A DNA stretch of 64,000 nucleotides from Paracyclopina nana (lineage: Eukaryota > Arthropoda > Copepoda > Cyclopoida > Cyclopettidae), in assembly GCA_019096065.1 (NCBI GenBank), contig JAGUCH010000001.1, forward strand, positions 434,001-498,000. The letters are read 5' to 3'. Below the pieces are notes generated by a model. It saw nothing but the letters and a program-made list of their open reading frames with translations. It ran no database searches and was not told the DNA's origin. A program made the position numbers and the translations under genes. Below are positions 11,852 through 21,600 of this stretch, in pieces (the first letter of the stretch is position 1; every line of letters begins with the position of its first letter).

Positions 11852-12322
11852 CCATGAGCAGCTGAAGTGCTCTCTCCCTCTCTCTGCTTATGTTGCTCTG
11901 TGTGTCTCCTCTCAACCAAGGATATTGCTATATATGTGTGCCATACATAGAGATGCCTTTCTTCAAGCCATTTTTGATCATTTTCTCCATTGATGGAGGG
12001 AGGCAAGGCAATCTGTAACAGTCTAATTATGTAAAGAGCAAAATAGCTCTGAATTGGATCTTTGATCAAATTGGCTTTCTCCATGGATGCTTTCTAATTG
12101 AATGTGCCTTCCTATAATATGAAAGTATATATGGAAGGCATATGGAAGGATTTTATTTGATTAAAATTGTATTTACCATGCAACGAAAACATAATTCATA
12201 AACAACTGAAAGCACATAAAATGAAAACAAAGAAATTTGAGAGGTTGGAAGGCTGATGATGATTTTATTCTCATAAAATTGAGGTTGAGTGACTACAAAG
12301 TCAAATTGTTCCTTTAAGAACA

Positions 12323-13075
12323 CTAATTTAAGAGTTTTAAGTAATGTGAAGAAACCATGGAGGAATTCACTGGTTGGTCAAAATCCCTTTTCCCACTGGC
12401 AACACAAAAATCCCAACTTCTGGTTGCAACCAGAGAAAACTTAAAGTTGCTGCAAATCTTCCTTGTAAAGTCATTAGTGGCTAAAACTAAAGCAGCCGTA
12501 CAATTGGCCTTTCTTGAAGTATCTAAAGCTTGCCTAAATAAGTTAGAGGCTATGCCTTTGCCTCTATAATCAGGATGAGTGGCCAAAACTGTGAATTCTA
12601 CCAATTTTTGATTTTCAGGGTAGGCAGCAAAAATGTCTCCTGGATGGAGGAGCTCTTGGGCCAAACCAAAGAGAACAGCTAAAGGATAAGGATGAGTTTG
12701 AGTCATCGAGTCAAAGCTAATTTTAGGGCTGATTTCATGCTTGGCAATTGAATATGACACCAGAATCCCAACTAATTCATCTTGATTGGCTGGATCCAAA
12801 GCAATGAGGCTCAGACCTTCCTTTAGGTATTTCATCAAAATCCCAACTAATAATTGTGGTTGGCCTTGATAGCCTCCCATGCTGACTGTTGCAGGTTCGC
12901 CTGATTGAAAAATTTAGTAAAAAGTCAAAATAAGTTGTTCAACCCAGATTTGACACTTACTTTTGGTGTAGATGTCAAAGTAGAAATCTATGACTTTTTC
13001 ATAATATTCTTCAGTTGCAATTTTGTAAACAATTCCATTTGTGTCATTGCTTTCTTGGTAATCAATACAACTCAT
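12323..13075 (-). CDS. GNAT N-acetyltransferase, array copy 4 (intron 2 missing)
   Basis: Starts MSCIDYQESNDTNGIVYKI at 13075. One intron separates exon 1 from the rest (exon 2 begins SEPATVSMGGYQ). The second intron seen in every other intact copy is absent, so the segment VSYSIAKHEISPKISF runs straight through. The core is intact: PDYRGKGIASNLFRQALDTS for acetyl-CoA and TNDFTRKICSNFKF. The protein ends VSSHYLKLLN. Copy 4 is more diverged than copies 1-2 and closest in tail wording to copy 5. It is expected to be active because the Glu-Pro and the acetyl-CoA loop are kept; the substrate is unknown. Confidence 0.85.
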
Positions 13076-13309
13076 GGTTGATTAAAACTGGGTACAAGAG
13101 TGGACATGAACCTTTGTAAATAAATATTCACTGCAAATCCAGTTTGAGTAGCAGCTGATGAGTTCATCAGCGCCCTCTATAGTCAAAAATAGGCAATTTG
13201 TGGGACTGATTTCATGGCTAGCAATACTACAAGAATTGAATGAAGCACAAAAATATGATATGCACTAGAAGAGCACTGTTACACATAAAATGAAGGACAT
13301 TTGGAGATT

Positions 13310-13780
13310 TTCTAGTAATGAGAAGACAGCATGTCAGAAGCAGTTAACATGCTGTAATCATTTCAGCCTCTGTACATGCAATAATTCCCTCTTTTGCCTT
13401 GACTACACAAAATTCTTGCTGCTAAAAGTTATGCTCCTTTCTTTTTTCTCCACCTTATTTTAGATGTTGGAGGCTTTCATGGAGCAAAAGTGAGCCCAAT
13501 ACCTCAATAATCAAGGAGAGTGCCCAGAGCAAATAGTCACATAATTGGATGTCATCAGTCTGAGTCCTTCAAATGTCGACCAAAGGTACTATGAATTTTT
13601 TTACACATATACATCAGTAGATTTCACAAGGATCATTTGTTCAGAACAATATTGTGTGTGAGCAAGACATGATGCCAACCAATTGGGTATTGTTGTGTGG
13701 AGCCAAAATACTGATGCTTTCTTCATCAAGGAAGCTGCTAATGGTGGCTGTCACTCGCTTGCATTTGTTTGACTAACCTT
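13310..13780 (-). pseudogene. Decayed GNAT copy
   Basis: Read on the plus strand, this stretch still follows the order of the neighbouring genes with heavy substitution. A block like the exon 3 end (TCTAGTAATGAGAAGACAGC) comes first. A block around TTGGAGGCTTTCATGGAGCA then matches the acetyl-CoA loop region of copies 3 and 5, followed by GCCCAGAGCAAATAGTCAC. Finally CCAACCAATTGGGT...GGAGCCAAAATACTGATGCT matches exon 2. No open frame survives, and an insertion of pyrimidine-rich DNA interrupts exon 3. I see no exon 1. The boundaries are approximate. Confidence 0.65.
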
Positions 13781-14019
13781 CACTAGCATAGCTTGACAAC
13801 TCAGCTGAGCAAATATGTTCAAGAGGCAAAATACCTTATTTTTAGCATGCATAAATGCACTATTTAACATGAAGCAGTCATGAAAGACTAGTTTTTTTTT
13901 AAAAAAGGCATTGGATGCGACATTTGCAAAATACTATGTATTTAGCCCGCAAAAACGTGTAGTTTCATAAAAGCTATTCTAAGCACGCGGCATGGGTGCA
14001 ACGCGCGAATATTTTGTGC

Positions 14020-14515
14020 AATTCGTTTACAAAGCGCCGTGCGTTTAAAATGCGCTGTGCGTTTACTATGCGCTGTGCGTTTAAAATACGCCGTGCGTCC
14101 ACTATGCGCTGTGCGTTTACTATGCGCCGTTCGTTTACTATGCGCCGTTTGTTTACAATGCGCCGTTCGTTTACTATGCGCCGTGCGTTTACAATGATCC
14201 GTGCATTTACATGCGCCGTGCGTTTACAATGCGCCGTGCGTTTACTATGTGTCGTGCACTTACAATGCACCATGCGTTTACAATGCCCTGTGCGTGAACA
14301 TTGCGCCATGTGTTTTCAATGCGCCGTGCGTTTATAATGCGCCGTGCGTTTACATTGCCCCGTAAGTTTACAATGTGCCGTTAGTTTACAATGCGCCGTG
14401 CGTTTACTATGCGTCGTGCGTTTACAATGCGCCGTGCGTTTACAATGCGCTATGCGTTTACAATGCGCCGTGCGTTTACTATGCGCCGTGCGTTTACTAT
14501 GCGCTTTACAATGTT
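14020..14515. repeat. GC-rich 18-bp minisatellite
   Basis: About 27 imperfect tandem copies of an 18-bp unit (GCGCCGTGCGTTTACAAT), with variants ACTATG/ACAATG. Because the unit is a multiple of three, all six frames stay open for long stretches and create false ORFs on both strands. CpG content is far above the AT-rich surroundings. It sits between GNAT copies 4 and 5. Confidence 0.95.
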
Positions 14516-14632
14516 GCAACAATGCGCTGTGCAACCAAAATACGCCGTACACTTGTAATAAGATGTAGTCAACCACACAGGTTTATATTTGTCTATACAA
14601 CACATCCAAAGGAAATTTCTAGCATTAAAGAG

Positions 14633-15408
14633 TCAATTCAATAAGCTCAAATAATGGGTAGAAGCCATTTGAGATTTGACCTCGGTCTTGAAATTGAATT
14701 GGCAGTATTTCCAGCTCCTGGCCGCAATGAACTCAAAGTTCAATTTGGAGCAGATTTTCCTTGTAATGTCACTGGATGCAAACACAATAGCACTTGAGCA
14801 ATTAGCTAGCTTAGCCACTTGTAGGCTTTCTCTGACCAAATTAAGTCCAATGCCCCTTCCCTGATACTCTGGCAGGGTTGCCAGTGCAAACACTTCCACC
14901 AACTTTGTATCGCCTTTGTTCACCTCAAAAATGTCACCAGGATGGCACAGTTGATCATACAGCTCCATGATTTTAGCCAAGTAAGGGTGATACAGCTTGG
15001 CATATTCCTCATAAGTCCTTTTGGGCTCAATGTCTTGCCTGAAAAAAAATTGTACGCATTTGTCTGTATTGGAAAAATTGGCATTGTCTACTTGTTGATT
15101 GCCACACAAACGGACATGCCAACCAATTTGTTTTCTTTTTTGGGATCCATTGCCACAATGGTCAGTCCCTGATCCAAAAAGCTGGATATTTTCTCCACCA
15201 CACTTGGTGGTTTCCCCTCAAAGCCACCAGAGGCCACACATGCAGGAAGATCTGTTGAAATATGGGGATATTTTTTGTGCCACATAGTATACTCACTTTT
15301 ATAGAAAGGATCAAAGGTGAAATCAATAAGCTCTCCTTTCATCTCCTCAGTGGCCATTCTATATGTAAGACCATCAATTGTTGCCTCATACTCAATCATA
15401 TGCTTCAT
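14633..15408 (-). CDS. GNAT N-acetyltransferase, array copy 5 (putative catalytic Glu lost)
   Basis: Three exons. The start at 15408 is MKHMIEYEATIDGLTYRM. Exon 2 begins NLPACVASGGFEGKP where all other intact copies have [DGS]EP, so the Glu taken as general base in insect arylalkylamine acetyltransferases is replaced by Leu. The acetyl-CoA loop is kept (PEYQGRGIGLNLVRESLQVA), as are SSDITRKICSKLNFEF and the tail MASTHYLSLLN. The reading frame is intact, so the gene is probably expressed but may have altered or lost catalysis. The second intron has its donor right after AINK. It is closest to the truncated copy downstream. Confidence 0.8.
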
Positions 15409-15477
15409 GTTTTATTTTCCCTGTTTCCCAACTGAATACAAAAAACTGGAAGCCAGAGTTACCAGATACTACTAGTT

Positions 15478-15790
15478 TTAAGAATCTAGTTTCTTATAGT
15501 GAGTGGAGGCCATTTTTGATTGGACTTTATGCATGAAATTGGCCTTGCAGTATTTCCAATTGTTGGTTGCAATTAGCTCAAAGTTTAACTTGTTGCAGAT
15601 TTTCCTCCTGGAGTCATTGGTTGACAAAACAGAAGTTGTAGAGCAATTGGCTTTTTTGCCTACCTCAAGGCTTTCTTTAATTAGATCAAGTCCAATGCCT
15701 CTCCCATGATAATCTGGGTGGGTACCCAAAGCAAACAAGTCGAGTAATTTGCTATCTCCTGGATTAGCCTCAACTAAATTGGGGGGAATT
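15478..15790 (-). pseudogene. Truncated GNAT fragment (end of exon 3 only)
   Basis: An open frame encodes only the C-terminal half of a GNAT protein: ANPGDSKLLDLFALGTH, then PDYHGRGIGLDLIKESLEVG and TNDSRRKICNKLNFEL, ending MASTHYKKLDS at 15478. Exons 1, 2 and the first part of exon 3 are absent; the sequence upstream of about 15790 is unrelated. It is nearest to copy 5. This is a broken tandem duplicate. Confidence 0.8.
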
Positions 15791-16170
15791 TACCGTATAC
15801 CATATACCCAGCTGATATCATAACCATATTCCCCATGTCATTTTATTGAACTAATATTGCCTTCAGAAATATAGACAAAAAATTATGGTTGCTTTCTTAT
15901 TAATTGAGAAACAAATGAGCTATCCAAAAAAAAATTCCATCTTGAGGGTTAATTACTTATAGGGTCAGTTCATCATCCAAGAAGTGTCCAAAAATTTTTA
16001 CTAGACCTTCTGGTTTACCCTCTTACCCATGCATGATGGGAAACAAATAATTTGTATTTTTATGATTTACACATGTTGTACTGCAATTGAGTCAGCATAG
16101 AAGACTGCCTCAAAATGAATGGCATAGAGACATCAACTCAGACATTCAAGCTTTGTTTGCAATAGCATTA
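15791..16170. other. Unannotated spacer
   Basis: AT-rich sequence between a truncated and an intact GNAT copy. I see no exon, repeat array or RNA gene here. Confidence 0.5.
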
Positions 16171-16959
16171 TCATAATTTCATGAAATATCCAATGGCATG
16201 CTCAGAAGGAACCTGTTGGAAGTAGTCCATTCCTTTAAAGTCCACATCTCTCCATCTTTTAACACCAATCACTTCCATCCCCATCTTTTTGAAAATTCTG
16301 CTGGAGTAGTCACTGGTTGCCAAGACAGCGACAGCATTACAATCAGCCTTTGTAGCCACTTTAAGAGCATGGCTTACTAATTTTCCAGCAATCCCTTGTC
16401 CTCGATAGTCTGAAAGAATGGCTAGTGCATACATGTCATAGATTTTGGTGACATCTGAGTGCGATTGGAAAATACCCCCAGCATACGTCAACTCATCCAG
16501 AATGGCAAGGATGGCAGCATGGGTGTCTGGAAACTCTTTGCGAAAGCTCTCAAAAGTTCCTCTTGGTGGCACCTGCTCCCTATTATAAATATGTACATTT
16601 GTAATGAGTGTGATTTTTAAATTTGTCGTACCTTGTGATTGAATAGGCTAATCGCACTCCAACCATTTTGTTGTTTCGCTGAAGATCCAAAGCCATGATA
16701 CTAGTGCCATCATCTATGACATCCTCTAACTGCTTCACTATGGACAAAGGTCTGGTTGTGTAACCTCCAAATTTATTTGACACTGGCTCATCTGGAATGA
16801 ATAACTGCATTGATGACAAATACATATCTATACACAAATGTATTCACCTTTGAAAAATACATCAAACATGAAGTCAACTGCCTGTTGAGCATGTTCACGA
16901 GTTATTGTGCAATACTGAATTCCATCTTGCACTTCACAATATTCAATGTTGTGCCTCAT
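16171..16959 (-). CDS. GNAT N-acetyltransferase, array copy 6
   Basis: Three exons. It starts MRHNIEYCEVQDGIQYCT at 16959. Exon 2 begins DEPVSNKFGGYTTRP and keeps the Glu-Pro. Exon 3 carries SDYRGQGIAGKLVSHALKVA and TSDYSSRIFKKMGMEV. The tail (VPSEHAIGYFMKL) differs from the HY-L tails of copies 3-5. Copies 6 and 7 form a sub-pair: they share FGGY.TRP, VEDVIDDG-type text, HSDVTKIYDM and YSSRIFKKMGM or YSAKIFKKMGM. An active small-amine acetyltransferase is inferred. Confidence 0.85.
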
Positions 16960-17362
16960 TTTAGTTAACTGAAGTGTAGCTGATCTAGTTTGCAAGCTGC
17001 CAGCAGCTCAATGAGATTGTAAACACTACAGTTGAATGCACATTTTTCCTTTGCTTTTTCATGATAAGAAAAACTGTTACCAGTATCTTCAAGTTAGTCC
17101 ACAGTGTGAACATAGCTATATCAGTCTTTTTTTAATGTTTTAACCCAGAATAAGATGCTTCAATTTGGATTCTAGTATTATCCAGTCTATTCTCCATTTC
17201 TGAGTGCTCAATTAGATGTCTCACTTTTTGCTGATATCTTCTTACAACCTGCAATATGCTGACTTCAGCAATGCTAAGATGAAAAGAGATCACTACACTC
17301 AAGCAGTATGAGCTAGTATACTCCAGTTTTTGTTGGTTTCAAGCAGTATTTTATTACAAATG
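16960..17362. other. Unannotated spacer
   Basis: About 400 bp between GNAT copies 6 and 7. It should hold the promoter of copy 6 and the 3' UTR of copy 7. No specific element stands out. Confidence 0.5.
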
Positions 17363-18174
17363 TCAGTCATTTTTGCGTAGCTTTAGCAAGTAGGCAGTGG
17401 CATTTTCAGATTGGACTTGATTAAAAGGCCTGACTCCATCATAGACCAAATCTTGCCACTCCTTTGTGGCCAGGGCTTGCATGCCCATCTTTTTGAAAAT
17501 CTTGGCTGAGTAGTCGCTTGTTGCAATGACAGCAACAGCATCACAATCAGCCTTTCTGGCCACTTTGAGGGCTTGCTGCACCAATTTGCCAGCAATGCCC
17601 TTGCCTCTGTAGTCTGGATGAGTGGCTAGTGCAAACATGTCATAGATTTTGGTGACATCTGAGTGCGATTGGAAAATGTCGCCCGGATACAAAAGTTCGT
17701 CAAACAGAGTCATGATGGCTGCATGGGTGTCTGGAAAGACTTTTCTGTATTCCTTAAAAGATCCTCGAGGTTCAACTTGATCCCTTAATTAGATCTGTTA
17801 ATTGGAGCAGCGCAACTTGCTTTAAGTGGTCTAACCTGGTAATCGAATAGGCTAATCGCATTCCAATCAATTTGTTGCTACAAGCAGGATCCAAAGCCAT
17901 GACACTAATGCCATCATCTATGACATCCTCAATTTGCTTCACCATGGCTGGAGGTCTGGTTTTGTAGCCTCCAAAAGATTTTGTCGATGGCTCATCTAAG
18001 ATGAGGATCACATTTCTTTCATTAAGTGGATTGACATATGACACAAGAGCTTTTTTGGCTACCTTTTAGAAATACATCAAACATGAAGTCAACCACTTGC
18101 TGCTTGTATTCCTCATTCACCATGCAGTATTGAATTCCATCTATTACCTCAGAATGTTCAATTTGGTGTCTCAT
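17363..18174 (-). CDS. GNAT N-acetyltransferase, array copy 7
   Basis: Three exons. It starts MRHQIEHSEVIDGIQYCM at 18174; an in-frame upstream Met would add residues not seen in the paralogues. Exon 2 begins DEPSTKSFGGYKTRPP. Exon 3 has PDYRGKGIAGKLVQQALKVA for acetyl-CoA and TSDYSAKIFKKMGMQA, ending LLKLRKND. It is the last (most upstream) member of the array and the sister of copy 6. Seven intact paralogues in 9 kb, all on one strand with the same intron positions, point to repeated unequal crossing-over. The array probably serves amine inactivation, cuticle sclerotisation or detoxification, but nothing here shows which. Confidence 0.85.
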
Positions 18175-18390
18175 TCTGAAGAAAAGGCACTGAATGAGCT
18201 GCAAGCTCAAAACTTTTTCAGCTGACACTCAATTTTTCCATTAAAAGTCTAGGGGGAAAAACCGGTTTTGATGACTTTATCTTGCTTCCAACTAAATCTC
18301 ATTGCAAGCACTAGTTATCAGCTTATCTTACTGAGCTACATTCTCGAAATTGCTATAAATACCTAGAAACAATTTAATTTAATACATGTA

Positions 18391-18461
18391 GCATCGTTGG
18401 TTCAGTGGTAGAATGCTCGCCTGCCACGCGGGCGGCCCGGGTTCGATTCCCGGACGATGCA
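18391..18461 (+). tRNA. tRNA-Gly(GCC): tRNA-Gly (GCC)
   Basis: A 71-nt canonical cloverleaf. The acceptor stem GCATCGT pairs with ACGATGC, the D-arm contains GGTTCAGTGGTAGAA, the anticodon loop CTGCCAC carries GCC, and the T-arm is CCCGGGTTCGATTCCCGG. Both Pol III internal boxes are present, and a T-run terminator follows at once. It has the same sequence as three other copies in the window. It lies just beyond the 3' end of the KChIP gene. Confidence 0.97.
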
Positions 18462-18658
18462 ACTTTTTTTCTACTGCATATATTTCGTTATGTTATGGTA
18501 GATTACATTAATTGGCGCGAATACGTTAGTAATACATCAGAAGCAGAGTTAATACATTGGATGTGTGCTCTATGAAGCGGCTACAGCAAAATTCCCTACT
18601 TTTTTAAGGAGTCATGAAACTATCTGTTTTGTAAGCTACGGGTGAGAATTGGAATGGA

Positions 18659-21600
18659 TCACAGCCTTGAGTCAAAGTTTTGGAGAGAACAAGAAATGGT
18701 TGGGTCCTTTTGGCAAGCTTCAATGAACTCATCTGGGGTCACAACTCCATCTCTGTTGGTATCGAGCCGGCCAAAAATATTGTCCACATGCCTTTCTATT
18801 TCCTCATTGCGAATCTGCAAAAAAATAAATTCATTTTCCTTAAAGCATTTTCTCATAGCAAAAGGTCTACTAAACAGCTATTTAAAAAATTGAAATTGAA
18901 AAGGTCAGTGTATATCTTGAGTTCCGCTCGTCAAATCAATTTTCTTATGAAGTAAACATAGATTTGTTTTGGCATTTTAGTAAAAGTCATTGAAGTGACT
19001 TTTTGTCCTAAAATGAATATTAGGTTGCCTAAATCGAAAAATTCATTTAACTCAAATCATCGCTAATACTGAATTAATCCTTTACAGCGTTTTTGGTCCA
19101 AAAAACTTTTTTAAAGTTATGGTAAAAAATGGATTTTTATTTCTTTTTTTTTGGGAAAAAAAAGCTTTAAACTTACCAAGGGACTTGCATGTACTCCCAT
19201 GAGATCATGAACTGCAACCATGACATTTTTCACCTCTTGCTTTGAAATGAAGCCATCTTTGTTCAAGTCATACAAAGTGAAGGTCCACTTTAGCCTTTCT
19301 TGCGTGGATCCACGTAGCAAAGTTGAAAGAGAAACGAGCATGTCCTAAGGAGAAATATTTCCTCAAGTTTTTGTTTTCTTTCTTGTCTGACTCCAGTTTT
19401 GCGGAAAAATGGAGTTCAATAAAAAGTGAGCCAATATTGGCCCAACTAACATCTGCTTCAAAAAATGCACAATGGGGAAACCTGCCTATCTAAATATCCT
19501 CATTTTTCAGGCCTATGTAGATATTGAGGCTAGCAAAAAAGGGGTGAATCTTTTTAGAAGAATCCTGCAAAAGTGCAATTTTCACACCATTTTTCAGCTG
19601 CAGAAGCTGAGCATGGTGTTGATTTCTAAAGAAAATTGGATGATTCCCCTTCTTTTTTTCTTCTCCTTTTTTGGCTGTAAGGTCCCTTAGAAAGCCCTTT
19701 TCTGGCTTTCCACTTTGAAAGAAATTGCTATTATTACCCAAATTGAAGACCCCATTTGAGCAAATGTCGCTTAGCCTATTGGCTTTTAGCGTTCAAAGCA
19801 CGAAAAGGAAGTAAAAGTTTTTGAACAGAAGAGAGGCAAAAGTTGCAAAAAATAACCTCTGGGCTAAAAACTCTATTATAAAGAGTGGCGGACTCAAGAA
19901 GCAGCTGAAAATTGTGCTATAAAACGGTTGGAGCTTTTTCATGACAAAACATCTTTTTTTAGGCAATTTTGGTCCAAAGTTGAGTTTAAGCGTTCAAAGT
20001 TTCTAGTGTAAAACTAATAATCTTCGTCAAAGAATGCCAAAAAGGGCTGTAAATAATTTTTTTGCGAAGAAGCGTATGTCAAGAAATCAAATTCCCTTTT
20101 AAGCAGATGAGATTGGTCTTTCACATATCTGTTTTCATTCCGACTGGTTTTACTGGTTTTGCGACTCACATCTATTAAGTGAAGGTTGCTTAACTAAAAA
20201 TCTTCAATGGCTTTTCTACAATAGAAAATATTCCGCCCTTCTTTATGGCAGAGCGTTTACTCCAGACATGGAAAAGACAACATGTCACAATATGTTGCAA
20301 GTTGTGCAAGTCACCATAACATGTCTGATTTGGAATGAGCCAAATGGCTTTTTCGATGAAACTTTGGCTACTTCGCTTTGCCATAATTACAATCACTAAA
20401 AGCGTCAAGAAAAACTTTTGTGAAAGCTCCATCATTTCCCAGCCATTTAACATGAATGGATCCTATAAATAAAAACTGCAAATTTACCCTAATGTAAATT
20501 AAAAGCCTAAACTCTATTTTTGCTATCGCCAAAAAAAGCCTCTCAACTCATTCTAAATCAGATATGTTATGGTGACCTGTACAACTTATATCATCTTGTG
20601 ACATGTTGCCTTTTCCATGTCTGGAGTAAACACTCTACTATGAAGAAGGGCGGAATATTTTCTATTGTAGAAAAACAATAGAAGATTTTTAGTTAAGCAA
20701 TCTTCGCTTAATAGATGTGAGTTGCAGTGAGTGAAGTTGCACTCCCATGCAAATATAAAACCAGTCAAACCAATTGTATCATAAATGATAGTGAAGGTTT
20801 CGCTTCTTTTTTTTCAAAAAAACCAATAGTATGAATATGGGGCAAAACTGGCCAGAATTCACTGGGGATTTTCCTGGTTGCATCAAAACCTAATTTGGCT
20901 GACTGGCCATCACGTTTTGAATATGAGGTCCACAGAGAAATAGGGGGGAATATTTGCATCGTGCAATACATACAAAGCAAGCAGTTTCACAAAAGTTTGC
21001 CTGCATGAATTTGCTGCTGCAACAGTCCAAAAATGATTTTTGCAAACTTACTCTGAAACTAATTGAACCATTTCTGTTGACATCAAAGGCCTTAAAGACA
21101 TGATGGGCGTAGAGAGCAGCGTCTATAAGACAAAAAGGGAAAGGCTAGGCTTAATTAATCCCCTAGAGAACTATGCTTACTTCCGTGGGGGAAGAACTTT
21201 CCGAAAATTTCTCTAAAGAGCTCCTCGTGAACGATTCCATCCGGACATTCCTGAAAAAGAGCAGAAAAAAATGCTTTACTATTTATACCATTCAATTTGT
21301 GTTATTCATGTGAATGCATCGTTGGTTCAGTGGTAGAATGCTCGCCTGCCACGCGGGCGGCCCGGGTTCGATTCCCGGACGATGCAAGATTTTTTTTTCT
21401 CTTTAGCAAGATTTTAATAGCTGCTGTAATTGACAAAACAGTTGTAAAAATAAGATATAGTATGAAATAATTTAAGGGATGATGTAGTAATTTATTGTAT
21501 TTTGAAATACATACTTTGTTGTGTATTTGTGTGTAAGCTACATTTGACAATGGAAATCATCTTTGGAATCACATAATTGTTGGGTTCATTTGGCAATAAA

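Noticed and set aside
11788-12084. 98-codon minus-strand frame upstream of GNAT copy 3
   Set aside because: It overlaps the promoter and TATA box of copy 3 and has no recognisable content.
13974-14576. Long open frames on both strands with CKRTAH/CAVRL-type repeats
   Set aside because: They are produced by the 18-bp minisatellite, whose unit is a multiple of three; there is no start context, splice site or non-repeat coding sequence.
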